A stretch of DNA of 64,000 nucleotides from Thalassovita autumnalis (GCF_001458255.1 NZ_CYSB01000041.1:186001-250000); one strand, 5' to 3'; shown: positions 27,325 to 36,700, numbered from the stretch's first letter. Notes: a model not told the origin generated them from the sequence alone. Program-made: numbers and translations.

Positions 27325-28302
27325 TCAGCTCTGACGCAGGTTCTTGGCCGATTCCTTGATCGCCAGATACTGACCCGACGGGCGGAAGCGCCAGAGGTAG
27401 TCAGGCAGGACCGCTTCGGTGGCAGATGGGGTGAGACCCAAATCCGCAAAGCCCTTAGAGGTATCGGACACCACATTATCCTTGCGCAGCAGCTTCACTT
27501 GATCTGCGGTGATCGGTCCTTTGATCAAACCAAAGCTCAGCTTCTTCACCAGATCGAACGACCACCCCATGAGCGAACCCACAAAGAACGGCAGGTTCAC
27601 AATTAGCTTGCGACGGCGGATCACCGACAGCATCTCATGCATCAGCTCTTTCATGCTGCGCACATCCGGGCCACCCAGCTCATAGATCCCCGGCTCTGCC
27701 TGACCTTCAACCGCCAGAACCGCGGCCTGGGCCACATCATCCACATAGACCGGCTGAAACTTGGTCTCGCCACCGACCAGCGGCAGTACCGGGCCCATCA
27801 TGCCAGCAAAGCGGTTAAAGAAGTCATCTTCGGGCCCAAAGATAATCGACGGGCGCAGCACAACCGCCTTGGGGAAGGCCGCCACGACCGCCGCCTCACC
27901 TTCGGCTTTGGTGCGGGCATAATCGCTTTCGCTGTCTGCGTCCGCCCCGATGGCCGACAGATGTACCATCTGGCCCACACCCTGCTCCGCCGCAATCCGG
28001 GCCACCCGGGCCGCACCGTCAGCCTGCACGGCATCAAAGCTGTTTTTGCCAACCTCTGCCAGGATCCCCACGCAGTTCACCACCGCGTCCGAGCCATTCA
28101 TCACAGACGCCACCGAGGCGTCATCGCGGATGTTGCACAGCACAGGCTCCACCTGACCGGGCACGCCGTAGGGTTTCACATGCATCGCTTCGTTGGGGCG
28201 ACGCACCGCCACACGGACCCGCCAGCCATTTTTGGCCAAACGGCGCGCAACATAGCGACCAACGAATCCGGACCCACCGAAAATGGTCACGAGTTTCGAC
28301 AT
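27325..28302 (-). CDS. NDUFA9-like NAD(P)-binding protein (complex I assembly-type SDR)
   Basis: A 325-residue atypical short-chain dehydrogenase. The Rossmann motif IFGGSGFVGRYVARRL is at residues 7-22, with AVRRP positions suggesting NADP preference. The segment SAIGADADSESDYARTKAEGE replaces the usual YxxxK with YARTK near residue 130. C-terminal residues about 225-300 have hydrophobic stretches (LPFFVGSLMGW). Alphaproteobacterial members are annotated as complex I NDUFA9 subunit family and lie outside the nuo operon. A role in respiratory complex I stability is known only for the mitochondrial homolog. Confidence 0.85.
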   Translation of the reverse strand: MSKLVTIFGGSGFVGRYVARRLAKNGWRVRVAVRRPNEAMHVKPYGVPGQVEPVLCNIRDDASVASVMNGSDAVVNCVGILAEVGKNSFDAVQADGAARVARIAAEQGVGQMVHLSAIGADADSESDYARTKAEGEAAVVAAFPKAVVLRPSIIFGPEDDFFNRFAGMMGPVLPLVGGETKFQPVYVDDVAQAAVLAVEGQAEPGIYELGGPDVRSMKELMHEMLSVIRRRKLIVNLPFFVGSLMGWSFDLVKKLSFGLIKGPITADQVKLLRKDNVVSDTSKGFADLGLTPSATEAVLPDYLWRFRPSGQYLAIKESAKNLRQS

Positions 28303-28449
28303 AAGAAGGCCTCCGGCTAAATAATTTCGCTGCGGTTTTCTAACGCTGACAAGGGTTTTTCACAAGATGATTGGGGGCTGTGAAAAAAACTTCAAAAATC
28401 GCGTTGACACCCCCCGTGGCTAACCTTAGAACGCCCCTCACCAACCCGT

Positions 28450-28536
28450 GCCCAGATGGCGGAATTGGTAGACGCGCTAGCTTCAGGTGCTAGTGTCCGT
28501 ATGGACGTGGAGGTTCGAGTCCTCTTCTGGGCACCA
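28450..28536 (+). tRNA. tRNA-Leu (anticodon CAG)
   Basis: An 87-nt class II tRNA. Acceptor GCCCAGA (28450-28456) pairs with TCTGGGC (28526-28532) and CCA is encoded. The D arm carries GGTAGACGC, anticodon stem CTAGC/GCTAG surrounds loop TTCAGGT giving anticodon CAG, the long variable arm GTCCGTATGGAC is present, and the T loop is TTCGAGT. The D/T loop bases and the long variable arm are right for leucine. Confidence 0.97.
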
Positions 28537-28540
28537 TAAC

Positions 28541-28590
28541 AAACCGGCCACTCGACCTTGATTTTCAAGACTTCGACGGCCGGTTTTTTT
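28541..28590 (+). terminator. Terminator of tRNA-Leu
   Basis: AAACCGGCC (28541-28549) pairs with GGCCGGTTT (28578-28586) across a long loop and runs into seven T. It starts 5 bp after the tRNA CCA end. Confidence 0.8.
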
Positions 28591-28699
28591 GTTTCCAAAG
28601 TCCTCTTAATTTGCGCACGTTGAGGGCAAAATTCTACCGACATCCCTGCGCTTGCGTGGTTTACTGATCTCAACAGATCATGACGACGTGAGGAATGTG

Positions 28700-29644
28700 A
28701 TGAAAAACCAACCTCTTGGTGGCAATGAAATGCCCCGCTTTGCGGGGCCGGGCACGTTTATGCGCCTGCCCGCGCAGGAGACGGCCGAAGGGCTGGATGT
28801 GGCCTTCATTGGCATCCCGATGGACATTGGCGCCAGCCTGCGCCCGGGCACGCGGTTTGGGCCGCGCCAAATCCGGGCCGAAAGCACAATGATCCGCCCC
28901 TATAACATGTGGACCCGTGCAGCACCGTTTGAGTCGCTTCAGGTGGCCGACATCGGCGACGTGCCGATCAACACCTTTGACCTGAAGGATTCGGTGCGCC
29001 GGATCACCGCCTTTTATGACGAGGTGCTGCAACACGATGTGGTGCCACTGACCATGGGGGGCGATCATACGCTCAGCCTGCCTGTGCTGCGGGCCATCGC
29101 CAAAAAACATGGACCGGTGGCGCTGATCCACGTCGATGCCCATGCCGACATCAACGAACATATGTTTGATGAGGAAATCGCGCATGGCACCCCCTTCCGT
29201 CGCGCTTATGAAGAGGGGTTGATTGATGCGCAGAACACCTTCCAGATCGGGCTGCGCGGCACCGGCTATGGACCGGATGATTTTGACACCGCCCGTAACT
29301 GGGGTTTCACCGTCATTCAGGCAGAAGAGCTCTGGTATAAATCCGCAGCCCCGCTGATGGAAAAAATCCGCCAGCAGATCGGCGACCGACCGGTTTACCT
29401 GACCTATGATATCGACAGTCTGGATCCGGCCTTTGCCCCGGGCACTGGCACCGTTGAAATGGGTGGGCTGACCACCATGCAGGCGTTGGAAATTGTACGC
29501 GGCTGTCGCGGGCTGAATCTGGTGGGGTGTGATCTGGTGGAGGTATCGCCGCCCTATGACCCATCAGGCAACACCGCTCTGATTGCGTCAAACCTGCTTT
29601 ATGAAATGCTGTGTGTTTTGCCGGGTGTCAGCTACGGCAGCTGA
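28700..29644 (+). CDS. speB: Agmatinase / ureohydrolase SpeB
   Basis: A 314-residue Mn-dependent ureohydrolase. The start at 28700 has GAGGAA upstream. Metal ligands are visible in MGGDHTLSLP, HVDAHADI and YDIDSLDPAFAPG in the arginase-family order. The GTGTVEMGGLT segment and length point to agmatinase (agmatine to putrescine plus urea) or guanidinobutyrase; these cannot be separated by eye. A product of putrescine fits the two polyamine uptake systems and aminotransferase in this window. It is a single-gene unit downstream of tRNA-Leu. Confidence 0.88.
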   Translation: MKNQPLGGNEMPRFAGPGTFMRLPAQETAEGLDVAFIGIPMDIGASLRPGTRFGPRQIRAESTMIRPYNMWTRAAPFESLQVADIGDVPINTFDLKDSVRRITAFYDEVLQHDVVPLTMGGDHTLSLPVLRAIAKKHGPVALIHVDAHADINEHMFDEEIAHGTPFRRAYEEGLIDAQNTFQIGLRGTGYGPDDFDTARNWGFTVIQAEELWYKSAAPLMEKIRQQIGDRPVYLTYDIDSLDPAFAPGTGTVEMGGLTTMQALEIVRGCRGLNLVGCDLVEVSPPYDPSGNTALIASNLLYEMLCVLPGVSYGS

Positions 29645-29754
29645 ACCATAACCCATTGTGCAGGGCAGCACAGCTGCTCTGCTCGACGCAAGGCTTGTGT
29701 TCCAAAGCGATTTGCATGATTTATGTAGCTGACTAATTTAATCAGGATACCATC

Positions 29755-30039
29755 ATGCTCAGCCTTCACGGCCACTTTGCCACCGCCAACGGTCCCAAAT
29801 ATCTGCAACAGCTCTGCAAACACTTCGGTCACAAAATTGAGGTCGAGTTCACCGAAACCGAGGGCACCTGCCATTTCGTCTTTGGGGCCGCCAAGATGAC
29901 CGCGGATGAGGCCGGTCTGGATGTCCGGTTTGAGCTGGAGGATCCCGAGGCCGCCGACAGCGCCAAAGGTGTGATCGACAGCCATCTTGAACGCTTTGCC
30001 TTCCGCGAAGACTTCAAAAACATGGAATGGACGAGCTAA
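29755..30039 (+). CDS. DUF2218 family small protein
   Basis: A 94-residue soluble protein. The N-terminal alpha/beta pattern with YLQQLCKHFGHKIEVEF and TCHFVFGAAKM and the C-terminal HLERFAFREDFKNMEWTS match the DUF2218 family (single-domain, about 90-95 residues), sometimes linked to siderophore or iron genes. No such neighbours are seen here. Short single gene after speB; the function is unknown. Confidence 0.8.
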   Translation: MLSLHGHFATANGPKYLQQLCKHFGHKIEVEFTETEGTCHFVFGAAKMTADEAGLDVRFELEDPEAADSAKGVIDSHLERFAFREDFKNMEWTS

Positions 30040-30063
30040 AGCACGACTGCTTCAGGCGGGTAC

Positions 30064-30540
30064 TCAACCCGCCTCGCGGCCCTCAAACAGGGCAAAATCC
30101 AGCATCTCCAGCGCCACCAGCAGACGCGCCGGATCACGCCCTTCAACCAGCAGCATCGCCTGAACATAGGCGCGCGAACGTTTGCCGCGCCGCATGTTGT
30201 GGAAGGATGCAACCAACAGGCGCTCTTCCTGCGTCAGCTTGTTGCGGCAGCAGGCGCATCCATCGCGACCATAGATAAACGGGCTGCTGCGCAGGGCGCG
30301 CATGGCCTCAATCACATCCACGGTGTATCCAAGGATACGCTCTGCGCCGCCGTCACCATATTGCTGGCCAGCCAGACGATAGGCAGCAACCCAGATCTTC
30401 TGATCCTGTCCTGACATTGCCTCAAACAGCCGCCGGCACAGCGCCAGCATCTTCAGCTCCTGCGTGTCAAAGCCATAAGCGCTGACATTGCCTTCGGCAT
30501 TGTTGAGATGAGGGGACGGGTTCTGTGTGTGATCGGTCAT
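30064..30540 (-). CDS. Conserved hypothetical protein with CxC-type cysteines
   Basis: A 158-residue cytosolic, mostly helical protein I do not recognise. Residues about 30-90 are amphipathic helices. Residues 88-100 carry YGRDGCACCRNKL with three closely spaced cysteines that could bind a metal or form a redox pair. The rest (SFHNMRRGKRSRAYVQAMLLVEG) is basic. No signal peptide or membrane segment. It is co-oriented with the receiver-like gene about 170 bp upstream, and a terminator for that gene sits between, so they are probably separate units. Both could belong to the same regulatory theme, but that is a guess. Confidence 0.7.
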   Translation of the reverse strand: MTDHTQNPSPHLNNAEGNVSAYGFDTQELKMLALCRRLFEAMSGQDQKIWVAAYRLAGQQYGDGGAERILGYTVDVIEAMRALRSSPFIYGRDGCACCRNKLTQEERLLVASFHNMRRGKRSRAYVQAMLLVEGRDPARLLVALEMLDFALFEGREAG

Positions 30541-30640
30541 GGAAACTCTCCGGGTCTAGGGGTCATACCTGGCCGGATCGCTTGGCTGACATTTCCTTAG
30601 TAAATAAGTCAGAAATATACAAGTCCCCGTTTCGGGGTCT

Positions 30641-30672
30641 GAAAACAAAAGAACCGGGCGATTGCCCGGCTC
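30641..30672 (-). terminator. Terminator of the receiver-like gene
   Basis: On the minus strand GAGCCGGGC pairs with GCCCGGTTC around AATC and is followed by TTTTGTTTTC, about 35 bp after the stop at 30708. Confidence 0.8.
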
Positions 30673-30707
30673 CGTCTCAAACTCCTCCCAGGGTGCTGGA
30701 CGGAGCG

Positions 30708-31280
30708 TTACTCTTTGTTGCGGTTGTTCTCGGTTGCGGCTTCGACGCACATCTTCAGGCGGCCCTGGGTCATCGGCAGGCACATCGAGGCATCCGAGAT
30801 CGGGCTGCGGTCTTTGGTCATATCATCCGCCATGAACCCGGTGGAGAACATCACAACCGGCAGGTTGGAATGCGAAAAGCGCAGGGTCAGCAGGTCGGTC
30901 ACCAGATGGTCCAGCGGCATCAGCCCATCGCGCATGATGAACAGAAGGTCCCACTCACGCGGGCTTTCGCGCAGGATGCGCTCCGCTTCGCCGAGGGTCG
31001 ACACAGGCATCACATTGGCACCCAGCGCAATCGACATCTGTTCAACGTCGCAATTCGGTTTGGCACTGACACACAACACTTTTTTACCCAGCAGCGGGGC
31101 CGGGCCGATGCTTTGACGCTGGCGATAGGCCGAACGGGAAAGCGAGTCACGTTTCAAAGGCATCTCCGCAGTGGGTTGAGGGGCTTCCGCAGAATTGGCA
31201 CCCTTCAGACCAAAGGTACGACGACGCGGGCTCGCGACGTTATAGGCGGTCTGATCGGCGATATCTTGAAACAATCCCAC
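30708..31280 (-). CDS. Degenerate receiver-domain (CheY-like) protein
   Basis: A 190-residue protein. Residues 1-60 are a low-complexity leader; residues about 64-180 follow a beta-alpha pattern like a response-regulator receiver (KKVLCVSAKPN, WDLLFIMRDGLMP, NLPVVMFSTGF). The phospho-acceptor strand reads WDLLFIMRDG, with the usual Asp position replaced by Met or Arg and an Asp two residues later, so phosphorylation is doubtful. No output domain is present. It probably acts by protein-protein contact if it is a receiver at all. Single gene with its own terminator. Confidence 0.6.
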   Translation of the reverse strand: MGLFQDIADQTAYNVASPRRRTFGLKGANSAEAPQPTAEMPLKRDSLSRSAYRQRQSIGPAPLLGKKVLCVSAKPNCDVEQMSIALGANVMPVSTLGEAERILRESPREWDLLFIMRDGLMPLDHLVTDLLTLRFSHSNLPVVMFSTGFMADDMTKDRSPISDASMCLPMTQGRLKMCVEAATENNRNKE

Positions 31281-31651
31281 AGCTTCATCCCTCTGTTATG
31301 TCCGTTTCCGGCACTGCTCTCACCCAAAAGAACGCCGGAAGTGCTCTACTTTTTAGCGGGGTCACCCGAAAAAAGTTGCGCAAATGGATGTATTTGTCGG
31401 ATTCCCCCGTAAAAATGGATCATCTATAAGGCGATTGATCGCCAATTTTCTCAATCTTTCCCTAAAATTGTATCGAAATGCGGCAACTAAACTGAACAGA
31501 GTCTCGGATAAAAGATTTTTGCACCCGGGTCCATAACGCTCTTTGGAGCAAGACCGTTGCGTGTTAGCGATAACGGTGCAATATGCCCCCGAACCCCAGC
31601 GGTAGATCCCTGTCCGCCGCATATCCCTCTGCATTTCCTCAGGAGAGCCCG
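31281..31651. other. Intergenic region between the receiver-like gene and fructokinase
   Basis: About 370 bp separating divergent genes. It is more AT-rich than its flanks and holds no credible coding frame. The only structured item found is the LacI-type palindrome at 31557-31581; promoters for both genes should lie here. Confidence 0.6.
31557..31581. promoter_or_regulatory. LacI-family-type operator upstream of the fructokinase gene
   Basis: TTGC (31557-31560), GTTAGCGATAAC (31563-31574) and GCAA (31578-31581) make a palindrome with the central CG-containing core typical of LacI-family sites. It lies about 70 bp upstream of the kinase ATG. No LacI regulator gene is in the window, so the regulator would act in trans. 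Confidence 0.5.
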
Positions 31652-32581
31652 ATGATCCTTTGCGCTGGTGAGGCCTTGATTGACATGATCCCCGAACGCA
31701 CCGTTTCCGGTGGCAGCGGTTATGTGCCCTATGCGGGCGGGGCCGTGTTCAATACGGCGATTGGTCTTGGACGACTGGGCGCTGATGTGGCGCTGTTTAC
31801 CGGGATCTCCACCGATGGGTTTGGTCAGCTGCTAGAACAGGCCTTGACGGACAGCCGGGTCAGCACCGATTATCTGGTGCATTCGGATAGGCTGACAACT
31901 TTGGCTGTTGTGCAGTTGAAAAATGGGCATGCCACATACAATTTCTATGATGACAATTCCGCCGGGCAATCCCTACGCTCCAGCGATCTGCCGCAACTGC
32001 CGGACTCGGTTCAGGCATTGTATTTCGGTGGCATCTCACTGGTGAACGGACCCGCGGCTGACACCTACGCTGAATTCGCCACGCAAGAGGAGACTCGACG
32101 CTTGATCATGTTGGACCCCAACATTCGCCCCGGACTGGCCGAGGATGAGGCCATCTATCGCAGCCGGCTGGACCGCATGCTGACGGTGACAGATATTGTC
32201 AAACTGTCAGATGAGGATCTGGACTGGCTGGTGCCCGGCCCGGCCTCTCACGCGGAAAAAATTCAGGCGATGATCGCCAAAGGCCCGATGCTGGCGCTGC
32301 TGACCAAAGGCGCCGAGGGTGCTGAAGCCTTCCATCGCAATGGCTCCACCGCCTCGGTCGCGTCAGAAAAGGTGGAAGTTGTGGATACCGTTGGTGCAGG
32401 TGACACATTCAACGCCGGTGCGCTGGCCAAAATGCAGAGCCTTGGCATCCTCAGCCGTGACACGCTGAACGATGCCACCGAGGATCAGCTGAGCGATGTT
32501 CTGGCCCACGCGGCCAAGGTTGCGGCCGTCACGGTTTCGCGCGCCGGGGCCAATCCCCCTTGGTCAGATGAACTGAACTAG
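31652..32581 (+). CDS. PfkB-family sugar kinase, probable fructokinase
   Basis: A 309-residue ribokinase-fold kinase. The start at 31652 follows AGGAGAG. The N-terminal GGAVFNTAIGLGRLGADVALFTG (about residues 29-51) is the first PfkB signature, with sugar-contacting Gly and Asn, and DTVGAGDTFNAGAL near 248-261 is the second, with catalytic Asp and the anion hole. The N-terminal ILCAGEALIDMIP is common in fructokinases, so fructose to fructose-6-phosphate is the best guess. Single gene with a LacI-type operator upstream. Confidence 0.85.
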   Translation: MILCAGEALIDMIPERTVSGGSGYVPYAGGAVFNTAIGLGRLGADVALFTGISTDGFGQLLEQALTDSRVSTDYLVHSDRLTTLAVVQLKNGHATYNFYDDNSAGQSLRSSDLPQLPDSVQALYFGGISLVNGPAADTYAEFATQEETRRLIMLDPNIRPGLAEDEAIYRSRLDRMLTVTDIVKLSDEDLDWLVPGPASHAEKIQAMIAKGPMLALLTKGAEGAEAFHRNGSTASVASEKVEVVDTVGAGDTFNAGALAKMQSLGILSRDTLNDATEDQLSDVLAHAAKVAAVTVSRAGANPPWSDELN

Positions 32582-32701
32582 CTGAACGAACTGCGGGCCA
32601 ACACATCTGCCTCACCAATTGATGAGGCAACGTGATTGGCCAGCCTCTGCCTTTCCTTCCCATGATAGCCAAACTGTCATGCCCGTGAGGAGGAAAGGCC
32701 G

Positions 32702-34081
32702 ATGTTGCCCTACCGAAGTGTCAAATCCGTCACCCTTGCCCTAAGCCTCGCGCTTGGTGTGGGCCTTGGGCTTGGCGGCGCTGCGATGGCGCAGAGCCAG
32801 CTGCCAGATCACGTGGTCAGCCAGTTTGGCGCACCGCCCCCCGTGCCCGCCGGAGAGTTGCCCCCCGATCTGGCGCAGGCGGTGCAGGTTGCCTTTGTCG
32901 ATAGCATCACCCAGTCAGGCTGGGGCCCGGATCAGACCATCGCGCTGGAAACGATCAAAGCCTCCGGCGATCCACGTCTGGCCTGGATCATTTCGGACCT
33001 TCTGCGTTTCGTCACCAATCGAGATCTCAGCCTCACCCTCGCCGATACGGCGGCGGCGCTGTTGCAGGTTGATGCCCCGCGCAGCAATCCCTGGGGCGCC
33101 ATTACCGATCCGCTGATCGCCTGGGACATCCCCGCCCCGCCGGATTATCTGGCCATCAAACGGCAGATTTTCACCACGATCATCCCGGGGTGGGACCAAA
33201 TCTTTGTCGATGGTGATGTGGACTGGCGTCTGGTGTCCTGGGGCGGCGTTTTGATCGACGACCGTCCTTTTGACACCACGGATGAGCGCTGCAACTGCAT
33301 CCCGGCCGCCGACAATCCAGCAACGACCGATGCGGAGGGTGCCACGTGGCTGCAAGATGATGACATCATCTTCGGCATTGAGATCAACGGTGAGGCCCGC
33401 GCCTATCCGCGCCAGATCATGGAAGTGCGTGAAATGGTGAATGACACATTGGGTGGCCGCGATCTTGGCATTCCCTATTGCACGCTCTGTGGGGCGGCTC
33501 AGGCCTATTTCACGGATCAGCTGCCTGCGGGCATCAAACGGCCTGTCCTGCGCACCTCCGGGCTGCTCAGCCGGTCCAACAAGGTGATGTATGACCTGAC
33601 GTCCTGGTCGGTGTTTGACACCTTCACGGGGGAGGCGCTGACAGGACCTTTGGCGCAGGCCGGGATCCAGTTGGACCAAGCCACTGTTGTCACCAGCACC
33701 TGGGGCGCCTGGAAAGCGGCCTATCCCGAAACCACGGTGTTGGCGGAATACCTGGCCTTGGGGCGGGACCCGGATTTCCGCAACACGCGGGATGCCAATG
33801 GCCCGATCTTCCCCGTCGGGGATGTCGACCCGCGCCTGCCCATTCAGGAAGATATCGTCGGGGTGATCACGCCTTCTGGTCAGCCTGTTGCCTTCCCCCG
33901 CGCCCTGGCGATGGCTGCGCTGCAAAAGGGTGAGGCGGTGACACATGACGGCGTCACCCTTGCCATTGATGCCGGTGGTCTGCGCGCGCTGGGGCCGTAT
34001 GGCGGTGACCTGGGCAGCCATCAGGCCTTCTGGTTTGCCTGGTCACAGTTTCATCCTGATACGGTGCTCTGGCCGCAATGA
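32702..34081 (+). CDS. Exported DUF3179 domain protein
   Basis: A 459-residue protein with a signal peptide (about 1-31, cleavage near AMA-QS). The rest matches the DUF3179 layout: GEARAYPRQIMEVREMVND, then IPYCTLCGAAQAY with a CxxC pair, SGLLSRSNKVMYD, and SVFDTFTGEAL. DUF3179 proteins are exported, mostly uncharacterised, and the CTLC pair may bind metal. The gene is alone on the plus strand, converging on the autotransporter. A second possible cysteine pair (CNC near residue 198) adds to the metal-binding idea. Confidence 0.82.
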   Translation: MLPYRSVKSVTLALSLALGVGLGLGGAAMAQSQLPDHVVSQFGAPPPVPAGELPPDLAQAVQVAFVDSITQSGWGPDQTIALETIKASGDPRLAWIISDLLRFVTNRDLSLTLADTAAALLQVDAPRSNPWGAITDPLIAWDIPAPPDYLAIKRQIFTTIIPGWDQIFVDGDVDWRLVSWGGVLIDDRPFDTTDERCNCIPAADNPATTDAEGATWLQDDDIIFGIEINGEARAYPRQIMEVREMVNDTLGGRDLGIPYCTLCGAAQAYFTDQLPAGIKRPVLRTSGLLSRSNKVMYDLTSWSVFDTFTGEALTGPLAQAGIQLDQATVVTSTWGAWKAAYPETTVLAEYLALGRDPDFRNTRDANGPIFPVGDVDPRLPIQEDIVGVITPSGQPVAFPRALAMAALQKGEAVTHDGVTLAIDAGGLRALGPYGGDLGSHQAFWFAWSQFHPDTVLWPQ

Positions 34082-34108
34082 TCCGGGGCCAGAGCGCAGT
34101 GTTTGCGA

Positions 34109-36397
34109 TCAGAACTGCATTTCCAGTGACAATGTGATGCTCTGCTGTTCGATATTGCCTACCTTGGTAAAGGCATAGTTGGCGTTCAGTTGGGCTCTCC
34201 CATCGGCGCTTTGGTTTGCGATACCCAGCTCGACCCCGCCACCACAATCCGAGCTACTGCTCTGCCCAGTTTCTTTGCGGCAGTTGATCGAGGGCGCCAG
34301 GGAAAGCGTTGTTCTGTCACCATCGCCCATGAACCACAGCACCTCAGTCCTGAACGCGGTCTCCAGCAGGGAGATTGATCCGAAATCTGCACTGACGGCG
34401 CTGCTGGTGTTGAACCCGGTGGCATCAAAGCCAACCACGCCAATATCGGTATAGCCGTAGTCCACTTTCAGCTCGGGCCGAACCTCCATCTTGGGAGCGG
34501 GTTCAATCACCCCGGTCACCTGAAAGCCTGCGTAATAGGATTTGCCTTCATAATCCCCGTCCAGCGCAAGGGTTGGGCTGGCAATCTGCATATCCGTCCA
34601 ACTGTACCCCGCCCCCACATAGGCTGATCCAAAGATATTGTCGGTCAGCTCTTTGATGCCATAGACCCCGGCCAGCACCCCAAGTGTTGAGGCATCCCCT
34701 TCAAAGCCACCAGCCAAGTTAGAACGAGAAGCCCGCCCGCCAAGGAAATAGCCCACCGTGGTGTCATTGATCAGCTCACGTTCCCAAATGACCCGCGCGG
34801 ACAGCTGCCCGGTGGTCGACCCATCCTGATCCCGTGACAGGTTAAAATCGCCAAACAGGAACCGCGATGCGCCGGAGCCTGTGACATCGCTGCCACCAAA
34901 GGTGCCCTGTGCCGTCGCGGCCTCATCCGTCACCGACAGGGAACCGGTCACGTCAAAGGATGCATTGCGCGTCACCCCATTGCCAGTCCTGCGGCCAAGG
35001 AATCGGTCCAATGCACCACCCATCATGTCCTGGTTGGCCGACACCTCATTCAACAACTCACGCCGCGCATCTGCCTGAACCGTGTCGATAATCTCCTCCA
35101 GCGTCTTTTCAAATTCGGTTTCAGGCGTGTCCGCCGTCACCCCAGACACAGTGATATTGAAGGTCGCCAGATCCGGGTCATTGCTTTGCAGGAACCAATC
35201 AAATTCAAACGCACCGCCGGCTGTTGCGGTGTAGCCGATCACCATTGTGGTGGAACTGTTCGGTGCAACGCTGGTGCTGTTCAGCGTTAGGCTATCCACC
35301 GTCACATTGCTGGTATAGCTGATGTTTGTCTCGATGCTTGGTGGGGTCAGCACCAGCGGGATCGTCCCGGCATTGCTGATCTGATAGGTCACTGTCTGCG
35401 GCGTCCCCACATCGACTGCCGACGAAACAGTGTCTGTGCCATTGTCCGCCACCGCACCACTTTCAGAAGAAGTAATCATGATATCCGATTGAGGCGGCAG
35501 AGCCGCATAGCCCGTGATTTCAAAGTTGAACGGGTTTTCGTCGCTATCATTGGTCACAAAGGTGACAGGCACGGTGAACGCACCAGCCGCCGTGGGCGTG
35601 AAGAGAACGCTGAAATCAGTATATGTATCAGGCGCCAGGCTGAGGCTGCCCGGCGGTCCATAAACCACGGCGCCGACATTCGCCGGTGTAGCCCCGCCAT
35701 TGCCGGGCTGGCCGATCGTAAGGGTTTCAAGCCCCTCACTATGCACCCGAACGGTCAATGCAATCGGTGTGCCGGCGGTGGCGCTGTCAATCTGCGCACT
35801 TCCACCATCTACAATCACGCCCTTGTTAACAGTCACGCCCGAGGACGTGACAAAAATCTCAGGCGCAACCACCGTGGCACTGGACTCATAACTCGGCGCG
35901 GCACTTGCCGCCCCCGTCAGTGCGAACCTAAAGTCGTAGGCAGTGGCGCCATCCCCAGTGACCGAACCTGTTGTCGTCTGCACAACGGCCCCATGTGCCG
36001 GCACCCCACGAAAGGCAAAGCTGACCTCTTCGGTCAAACTATAAGTGGAATAGAACGGATTAGCCTGAAAATCACTAACCGAGGAAAAGCCACACGCCTC
36101 AATGTCACGCACAAGCAAGTTATTAAAGAACGAGTTAACCGCGATGTAGCCGTATCCCGTTGGACCATGGTTCGCTCCTCCAACAAATTCTCCTTGTAGT
36201 GGTGGGCTGGAAGCGATCTGCGCACTGCTCCCTATCCGGATGTGAGAATAGCCCGTTGGATCAACGGCAACGTCCACAAGACAGGTGCCAAAGGTGTGGG
36301 TCGTGCTGATGCTGCCACCAACCCAGGCCTTCACAGGGCCGCTGAAATAGGTGATCGCGCCAACGGCCATGAGGCCCTTCATCAATGATTTGAACAT
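34109..36397 (-). CDS. Autotransporter-type outer-membrane protein with choice-of-anchor-D-like repeats
   Basis: A 762-residue exported protein. The start at 36397 has GGAAGGGTG upstream and begins a signal-like segment (about 1-27). Residues about 180-305 and 305-425 are two Ig-like repeats of the choice-of-anchor D/HYDIN type (DFSVLFTPTAAGAFTVPVTF in the first, a matching block with NSSTTMVIGYTATAGGAFEF in the second). A helical linker (about 430-480) leads into a C-terminal barrel of about 270 residues ending in LEMQF, the terminal Phe typical of outer-membrane barrels. No protease or adhesin motif was recognised. It would be surface-exposed. Confidence 0.8.
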   Translation of the reverse strand: MFKSLMKGLMAVGAITYFSGPVKAWVGGSISTTHTFGTCLVDVAVDPTGYSHIRIGSSAQIASSPPLQGEFVGGANHGPTGYGYIAVNSFFNNLLVRDIEACGFSSVSDFQANPFYSTYSLTEEVSFAFRGVPAHGAVVQTTTGSVTGDGATAYDFRFALTGAASAAPSYESSATVVAPEIFVTSSGVTVNKGVIVDGGSAQIDSATAGTPIALTVRVHSEGLETLTIGQPGNGGATPANVGAVVYGPPGSLSLAPDTYTDFSVLFTPTAAGAFTVPVTFVTNDSDENPFNFEITGYAALPPQSDIMITSSESGAVADNGTDTVSSAVDVGTPQTVTYQISNAGTIPLVLTPPSIETNISYTSNVTVDSLTLNSTSVAPNSSTTMVIGYTATAGGAFEFDWFLQSNDPDLATFNITVSGVTADTPETEFEKTLEEIIDTVQADARRELLNEVSANQDMMGGALDRFLGRRTGNGVTRNASFDVTGSLSVTDEAATAQGTFGGSDVTGSGASRFLFGDFNLSRDQDGSTTGQLSARVIWERELINDTTVGYFLGGRASRSNLAGGFEGDASTLGVLAGVYGIKELTDNIFGSAYVGAGYSWTDMQIASPTLALDGDYEGKSYYAGFQVTGVIEPAPKMEVRPELKVDYGYTDIGVVGFDATGFNTSSAVSADFGSISLLETAFRTEVLWFMGDGDRTTLSLAPSINCRKETGQSSSSDCGGGVELGIANQSADGRAQLNANYAFTKVGNIEQQSITLSLEMQF

Positions 36398-36700
36398 TTT
36401 CACCCTTCCACGCCCAGGTGAAATTCCCATGCGCCATTATGTGTTGAAAGGGTTAAGATCAGATGCCCTGCCGCCCCCCTCTGTTGTCCCCGTGCCCTAA
36501 TCAATGCAATCAATTGCCAGGGCATCTCATTGATTTTTGCTACAAATACCCAGGCAACGAGACAATCACCCGAACGGGTGATCTGTTTGGATTTAGTGGT
36601 TTAGGAAGGGTCAGGTGTTACGTTTGTCGTGATCAAACTAACGCAAGAATTTCTGACATACCCGTGTCAGCGAAGGTCGCAAATCGCGTCCAACAAACGC

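Noticed and set aside
29659-29681. Hairpin after agmatinase as a terminator
   Set aside because: The stem is imperfect and no T run follows, so termination there is not supported.
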